A DNA stretch of 64,000 nt. Origin: Marisediminicola sp040546025 (lineage in GTDB: Bacteria; Actinomycetota; Actinomycetes; Actinomycetales; Microbacteriaceae). How positions within the stretch are numbered: position 1 is the first letter of the stretch; every line of letters begins with the position of its first letter. Where the stretch lies: the NCBI RefSeq assembly GCF_040546025.1, contig NZ_JBEPNA010000001.1:372001-436000 (forward strand), written 5' to 3'. The notes beneath the pieces were generated by a model that was not told the DNA's origin, did not search any database, and saw only the letters and a program-made list of their open reading frames with translations. Of the stretch, positions 59,784 through 64,000 are shown piece after piece. The translations under genes were made by a program, and so were the position numbers.

Positions 59784-60443
59784 ATGACGGATGCCGGAAT
59801 CGGGGCCAGGCGGGCACTACCCGGGCTGAGCTACCCCGAGGAGTACCTCAAGCGGCTCGCGGGCGAGCTCACTGCGAAGTTCGCCGGCGTCTTCGGCGCC
59901 GAGACCGTCGAGCGCTACGTGCTCGAGTCGTACACGGCCCTGCTTCGCACGTCCACGGTCACCGCCCACCTCGCGTCGCGGACCGTGCGCTTCGCAACCG
60001 ACCGGCTGACGGCGCTCGCGCAGGCGAAGGGATCTCTCGGCGTCGGTGTGCCCGAGATTCTCTTCGTCTGCGAGCAGAACGCCGGTCGGTCGCAGATGGC
60101 GGCGGTGCTGACGAAGCACCTGGCCGGCGGCAGCGTGCACGTGCGCTCGGCGGGTTCCGCTCCGGCGCGCGAGCTGAACCCAGCGGTGATCGCGGTGATG
60201 GAGGAGCTCGGCCTCGATATGGCCGAGGAGTTTCCGAAGCCGCTCACCGACGATGTCGTGCAGGCGGCGGATGTCGTGGTCACCATGGGCTGCGGCGACG
60301 CCTGCCCGATCTACCCCGGCAAGCGCTACCTCGACTGGGGGCTGGCCGATCCGGCCGGCGAGTCGGTCGAAACGGTGCGCGGCATCCGCGACGAGATCAG
60401 CGCACGGGTCACCGCACTGCTCGGGGAGCTCGCGCGCGAGTAG
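59784..60443 (+). CDS. arsenate reductase with N-terminal three-helix domain (ArsC1'-like)
   Basis: 219 residues. About 15-85 is the three-helix part (YLKRLAGELTAKFAGVFGAE, YVLESYTALLRTSTVTAHLA) homologous to the middle of the fusion protein. The reductase domain has ILFVCEQNAGRSQMAAVLTK (Cys96, Arg102) and VTMGCGDACPIYPGKRYLDW (Cys170, Cys174). It is almost the fusion protein without the ArsR part, so a duplication is probable. ATG 59784 lies 2 bp past arsC. The Corynebacterium homologue binds zinc/works with mycothiol in a way still not fully described. Confidence 0.9.
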   Translation: MTDAGIGARRALPGLSYPEEYLKRLAGELTAKFAGVFGAETVERYVLESYTALLRTSTVTAHLASRTVRFATDRLTALAQAKGSLGVGVPEILFVCEQNAGRSQMAAVLTKHLAGGSVHVRSAGSAPARELNPAVIAVMEELGLDMAEEFPKPLTDDVVQAADVVVTMGCGDACPIYPGKRYLDWGLADPAGESVETVRGIRDEISARVTALLGELARE

Positions 60444-60804
60444 GGCGCTTAGCGCGGGGGTCACGCTGGGTCGGTCCGCCCGGCGCGCTCGGTCCGCCCG
60501 GCGTGCTCACGTTGGACGGGTGGTCGGTTTGTCGCGGCTCGGTTGTCTAACAGAGGAGTCGCTGCGGACACGCCGGTCTCGGCCGTCGTACGACTCGGCA
60601 TGTCGCCGATTCTCCTGCGTTGCGTGCGTTGGAATGCCTGCTTTCGGCGTGGCGAGTGGATGCTGTCGGGCGAGTGGATGCTGTGTCGCATCGCCGGGCT
60701 CGTCGAGCGACCAGCATGCTGGGTCGGCAATGGGGGACCGGCCGTCCGGGCGGCCTGTACCGATGCGCCAGAATTGACCTGATGGCCGACCGGAGGGGTG
60801 CGAG
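60444..60804. other. 361-bp intergenic region without a credible gene
   Basis: Short frames exist on both strands, none with a family feature. Internal repeats are present: CGGTCCGCCCGGCG twice near 60475-60505 and GCGAGTGGATGCTGT twice near 60650-60685. It must contain the promoter of the peptide-synthetase gene; CGGAGGGGTGCGAG just before the ATG is the ribosome site. Confidence 0.5.
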
Positions 60805-63800
60805 ATGAGCGTGATCCCGAACGACCAGACCGTGCTTCAGGCCGGAGCCCGCGCGACCGAGGCCCGCACCCTCGTCGACATCCTCGCCGAGACCGCCGTG
60901 CGGCATCCGGATGCCCTCGCGCTGCTCGACGCCGACGGGGGAGTGAGCTACCGCCAGCTCGTGCGGATGGTCAGCGACCGCGCCGCGCAACTCGCTCACG
61001 GCGGCGTGCGCCGAGGCGACCGGGTGGGCATTCGGATCCCGTCCGGATCGCGTGAACTGTACGTTTCGATTCTGGCGACGCTCGTCACCGGAGCCGCCTA
61101 TGTTCCCGTCGACGCGGACGATCCCGAGGAGCGCGCGCGGCTCGTCTTCGGGGAGGCCGGCGTCGTGGGGGTGATCGGTGCGGACGGCATGCTCGCGCCG
61201 GACCCGCACGCGATGGGCGCAGAGGCTCGCCCGGACGGTGACGGCGCGGGTCGCGCGCCGGCTGCCGGGTCGGCGGACGGCTGGGCCGGCGCGGAGTTGC
61301 CGGATGCCGGGTTGGCCGGCATGACGAAGCGGACGAGCGCCATCGCGGCGCGCGTCGCGAGACCGACGAGCGCCGAGGCATCCGACCAGCCCCGCCCCGC
61401 GGGGATCGAGACGCCGACGCCCGACCACGACGCCTGGGTGATCTTCACCTCCGGGTCAACCGGCGTGCCCAAGGGGGTCGCCGTTACCCACCGCTCCGCC
61501 GCCGCGTTCGTCGACGCCGAGGCCGGGCTCTTCCTCGCCGAGGAGCCGATCGGTCCCGGCGACCGCGTTCTCGCCGGGCTCTCGGTCGCGTTCGACGCCT
61601 CCTGCGAGGAGATGTGGCTTGCGTGGCGCAACGGCGCGTGCCTCGTTCCGGCCCCGCGCTCGCTCGTGCGCTCCGGAGTCGACCTCGGACCGTGGCTCAT
61701 CGCCCACGGCATCACCGTCGTATCCACTGTGCCGACCCTCGCCGCCCTCTGGCCGGAGGAGTCGCTCGAACTCGTGCGGCTCGTCATCTTCGGCGGTGAG
61801 GCCTGCCCGCCCGACCTCGCCGACCGCATCTCGGTGCGCGGCAGGGAGGTGTGGAACACCTACGGGCCCACCGAGGCGACCGTCGTGGCCTGCGCCGCAC
61901 TGCTCGGCGGCGACGGCCCGGTGCGGATCGGGTTGCCCCTCGACGGCTGGGACCTCGCCGTGGTCGACGCCGAGGGTGAGCGGGTCGCCGAGGGGGAGAC
62001 GGGCGAGCTCATCATCGGCGGGGTCGGCCTCGCCCGCTATCTCGACGCCGGAATGGATGCCGTGAAGTATGCGGCCATGCCCTCGCTCGGCTGGGATCGC
62101 GCCTACCGCAGCGGCGATCTCGTGCGCTTCGACGCCGCCGGGCTCGTCTTCGTCGGCCGCGCCGACGACCAGGTCAAGCTCGGCGGGCGCCGGATCGAAC
62201 TCGGCGAGGTCGAGGCCGCCCTGCAGGGTCTCGACGGCGTCGCCGGCGCGGCGGCGGCCGTGCAGACCTCGGCATCCGGCAACCATCTTCTCGTCGGCTA
62301 TCTTGCCCTCACCGAACCCGCGGTGCTGTTCGACCGGGTCGCCGCAGTCGAGCGCCTCCGCGCCGAGCTCCCGGCGGCGCTCGTGCCGTTGCTCGCCATC
62401 GTCGACTCCCTCCCGACGAAGACCTCGGGCAAGGTCGACCGCGCGGCCCTGCCCTGGCCGCTCCCGACCACCGTGGGGGAGCCGGCCGATACGGGGCTGA
62501 CCGCGACGGCGAGCTGGCTCGCCGAAAAATGGACCGCGATCCTCGGCGTTCCGGTGGCGGGTCCCGACGACGACTTCTTCGCCCAGGGCGGCGGTTCCCT
62601 CTCCGCTGCCCAGCTGGTCTCCGCCATCCGCGAGCGCTTCGCCGACACCCGTGTCTCGGACATCTACGACCACCCGCGGATCGGCTCCCTCGCGGACGAG
62701 CTCGACGGTCGGGTGCCGCACATCCGGGCGACGTCGCGTGAGGTGCTGCCGACGCCGATGGCGAGCCGGATCGCGCAGACGCTCCTCGGCATCCCGCTGC
62801 ATATCCTCGCCGGGGCGAGGTGGCTCGTCTACCTCGCCGCGGCGAACAACCTGCTCGCGGCCTGGGGGCAGCTCGAGTTCGTGCCGCAGTTGTCGTGGTG
62901 GTGGATCGGCGTCGGATTCGTCGTGTTCGTGACCCCGCCCGGCAAGATGGCGCTCACCGTCGTGGCCGCCCGGCTGCTGTTGCGCGGACTCGTGCCCGGC
63001 GACTACCGCCGCGGCGGATCGGTGCACCTGCGGCTGTGGCTCGCCGAGCAGGTCGCGCTGCTCGTGAACCCCGCGAGCGCGGCCGGGGCGCCCTGGATCA
63101 GCTACTACGCGCGGGCGCTCGGCGCCCGGATCGGCGTCGGCGTCGACTTGCACACGCTGCCGCCGGTGACCGGGATGCTGTCGATCGGGCAGGGGGCGTC
63201 GGTCGAACCGGAGGCCGACCTCTCCGGGTACTGGGTCGACGGCGACATTCTGCGCCTCGGGCACGTGCACATCGGCGCGGAGTCCAGGGTCGGCTCGCGC
63301 AGCACCCTGCTCGGAGGGGCGAGCATCGGCCGCGGCTCCGAGGTCGAGCCGGGCTCCGCCGTCTCCGGCCGAGTACCGGCGGGGGAGCGCTGGGCTGGCT
63401 CCCCGGCCGGTCGAGTCGGCTCCGCGAAGAAGTCCTGGCCGGCGGAGCGACCGCCGCGCGGCACCCGTTGGCTCATCGCCTACACGGTCGGGTCGGTGAC
63501 GATGGCCGCGATGCCCGCATCCGCCGCCCTGCTCGGCGTCGTCATCGTCGGTGCCGCGATCGGCCAGGCGCAGAGCCCGGCGGAGGCGGTCACCCGCGCC
63601 GTTCTCGCGACCCCGCTCGCGACGGTCGTCGCGGGGCTCACCTTTGCGTTCACCGTCATCGCGGTCGTGCGGCTGCTCGGAATCGGCCTCGTCGACGGAC
63701 ATTTCCCGGTGCGCAGCCGCATCGGATGCCAGGTGTGGATGACCGAGCGGATCCTGGACAGCGCGAGGACCCTGCTGTTCCCGCTCTACGCGAGCCTCAT

Positions 63801-64000
63801 CACGCCGTTCTGGCTGCGGGCGCTCGGCGCGAAGGTCGGCGCGAACGTCGAGGCCTCGACCGTGCTGCTCATCCCGGCGCTCACCACAATCGCGCCAGGG
63901 GCCTTCCTCGCCGACGACACCATGGTCGCCACCTACGAGCTCGGCGGCGGATGGCTGCGCATCGGACGCGCCAAGATCGGCCGGCGCGCGTTCCTCGGCA
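60805..64000 (+). CDS. Pls/PosA-like single-module peptide synthetase with membrane and beta-helix domains (3' end outside the window)
   Basis: At least 1065 residues, open to the right edge. Order: adenylation domain (about 20-560) with VIFTSGSTGVPKGVAVTHRS, EVWNTYGPTEATVVACAA, RSGDLVRFDAAGLVFVGRAD and catalytic Lys in LPTKTSGKVDR; carrier domain (about 573-640) with phosphopantetheine serine in GGGSLSAAQL; then membrane helices alternating with left-handed beta-helix repeats (VHLRLWLAEQVALLVNPASA, IGQGASVEPEADLSGYW). This is the layout of epsilon-polylysine synthetase (Pls) and PosA relatives, which make homopolymers or short amino-acid chains without a condensation domain. An Ala/Gly/Asp-rich insert (about 133-190) is present. 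Product unknown. Confidence 0.88.
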   Translation, partial: MSVIPNDQTVLQAGARATEARTLVDILAETAVRHPDALALLDADGGVSYRQLVRMVSDRAAQLAHGGVRRGDRVGIRIPSGSRELYVSILATLVTGAAYVPVDADDPEERARLVFGEAGVVGVIGADGMLAPDPHAMGAEARPDGDGAGRAPAAGSADGWAGAELPDAGLAGMTKRTSAIAARVARPTSAEASDQPRPAGIETPTPDHDAWVIFTSGSTGVPKGVAVTHRSAAAFVDAEAGLFLAEEPIGPGDRVLAGLSVAFDASCEEMWLAWRNGACLVPAPRSLVRSGVDLGPWLIAHGITVVSTVPTLAALWPEESLELVRLVIFGGEACPPDLADRISVRGREVWNTYGPTEATVVACAALLGGDGPVRIGLPLDGWDLAVVDAEGERVAEGETGELIIGGVGLARYLDAGMDAVKYAAMPSLGWDRAYRSGDLVRFDAAGLVFVGRADDQVKLGGRRIELGEVEAALQGLDGVAGAAAAVQTSASGNHLLVGYLALTEPAVLFDRVAAVERLRAELPAALVPLLAIVDSLPTKTSGKVDRAALPWPLPTTVGEPADTGLTATASWLAEKWTAILGVPVAGPDDDFFAQGGGSLSAAQLVSAIRERFADTRVSDIYDHPRIGSLADELDGRVPHIRATSREVLPTPMASRIAQTLLGIPLHILAGARWLVYLAAANNLLAAWGQLEFVPQLSWWWIGVGFVVFVTPPGKMALTVVAARLLLRGLVPGDYRRGGSVHLRLWLAEQVALLVNPASAAGAPWISYYARALGARIGVGVDLHTLPPVTGMLSIGQGASVEPEADLSGYWVDGDILRLGHVHIGAESRVGSRSTLLGGASIGRGSEVEPGSAVSGRVPAGERWAGSPAGRVGSAKKSWPAERPPRGTRWLIAYTVGSVTMAAMPASAALLGVVIVGAAIGQAQSPAEAVTRAVLATPLATVVAGLTFAFTVIAVVRLLGIGLVDGHFPVRSRIGCQVWMTERILDSARTLLFPLYASLITPFWLRALGAKVGANVEASTVLLIPALTTIAPGAFLADDTMVATYELGGGWLRIGRAKIGRRAFLG

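Noticed and set aside
61456..63702. A 748-codon open frame on the - strand opposite the synthetase
   Set aside because: It mirrors the adenylation/carrier/membrane gene, whose motifs are intact; the antisense protein is Arg/Asp/Gly-rich with no family feature.

Overview
The window is a GC-rich (about 70%) chromosomal stretch of an actinobacterium. Mycothiol synthase, a GlnR-type OmpR regulator next to mshD, CarD, SenX3/RegX3, a WXG100 protein, DUF3263, DUF2530, DUF3027 and DUF4032 proteins, a DUF222-HNH (13E12-like) protein, an IdeR-type repressor and SufU all fit Actinobacteria. The xanthorhodopsin-type pump, the carotenoid genes and the general gene content suggest Microbacteriaceae; this is inference and no genus is claimed.

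Layout. 1-10.4 kb is a phosphate and core-metabolism block: 5' part of ppk1, mshD, glnR, small membrane proteins, a nitrobindin-like protein, ygfZ, a FUSC protein, a methyltransferase, gpm, phoU, then divergent senX3-regX3 with a PHO-box-like direct repeat between them. 10.4-14.7 kb holds carD, fused ispDF, cysS and rlmB, followed by a 160-bp element with 18-bp inverted ends. 14.9-22 kb carries a DUF4032 kinase-like protein, a sugar ABC ATPase, a DsbA-like protein, a monooxygenase-fold protein, a photolyase-like protein with an unusual domain order and an orphan SdhA/FrdA-like flavoprotein.

22.17-25.72 kb is a small genomic island in the 3' end of tRNA-Thr(TGT). A 48-bp direct repeat bounds it, and the old tRNA terminator is stranded on the far side. 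It carries a nucleotidyltransferase/HTH pair with a palindromic operator and an IS110-family transposase, but no integrase. 25.8-44 kb is mostly housekeeping: a YdcZ-type transporter, nitroreductase, msrB, GNAT, LytR_C and DUF3048 proteins, groEL with two CIRCE operators, a WXG100 protein, a two-component system, folP, a RibD-like reductase, an XPB helicase with its partner, cold-shock protein, serC and an IdeR-type repressor behind its own iron box. A short unit at 44.03-44.20 kb encodes a 32-residue peptide followed at once by a strong terminator.

46.4-50.4 kb is a light-energy cassette: a light-driven proton pump (DTE motif, retinal lysine, conserved antenna glycine), a lycopene cyclase and a Brp/Blh beta-carotene cleavage enzyme, divergent from a MarR regulator and an SDR. 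Together these make beta-carotene, cleave it to retinal and build the pump. sufS-sufU, an HNH protein behind an SOS-like box and a ferritin follow. 55.6-60.4 kb is an arsenic-resistance cluster (aquaglyceroporin, two ArsR modules, an ArsO-like flavoprotein and three thioredoxin-fold-independent LMW-phosphatase-type arsenate reductases, one fused to ArsR). The mycothiol gene at the left end would supply the reductant these enzymes use in relatives. The window ends inside a large Pls/PosA-like single-module peptide synthetase with a membrane and beta-helix C-terminal part.
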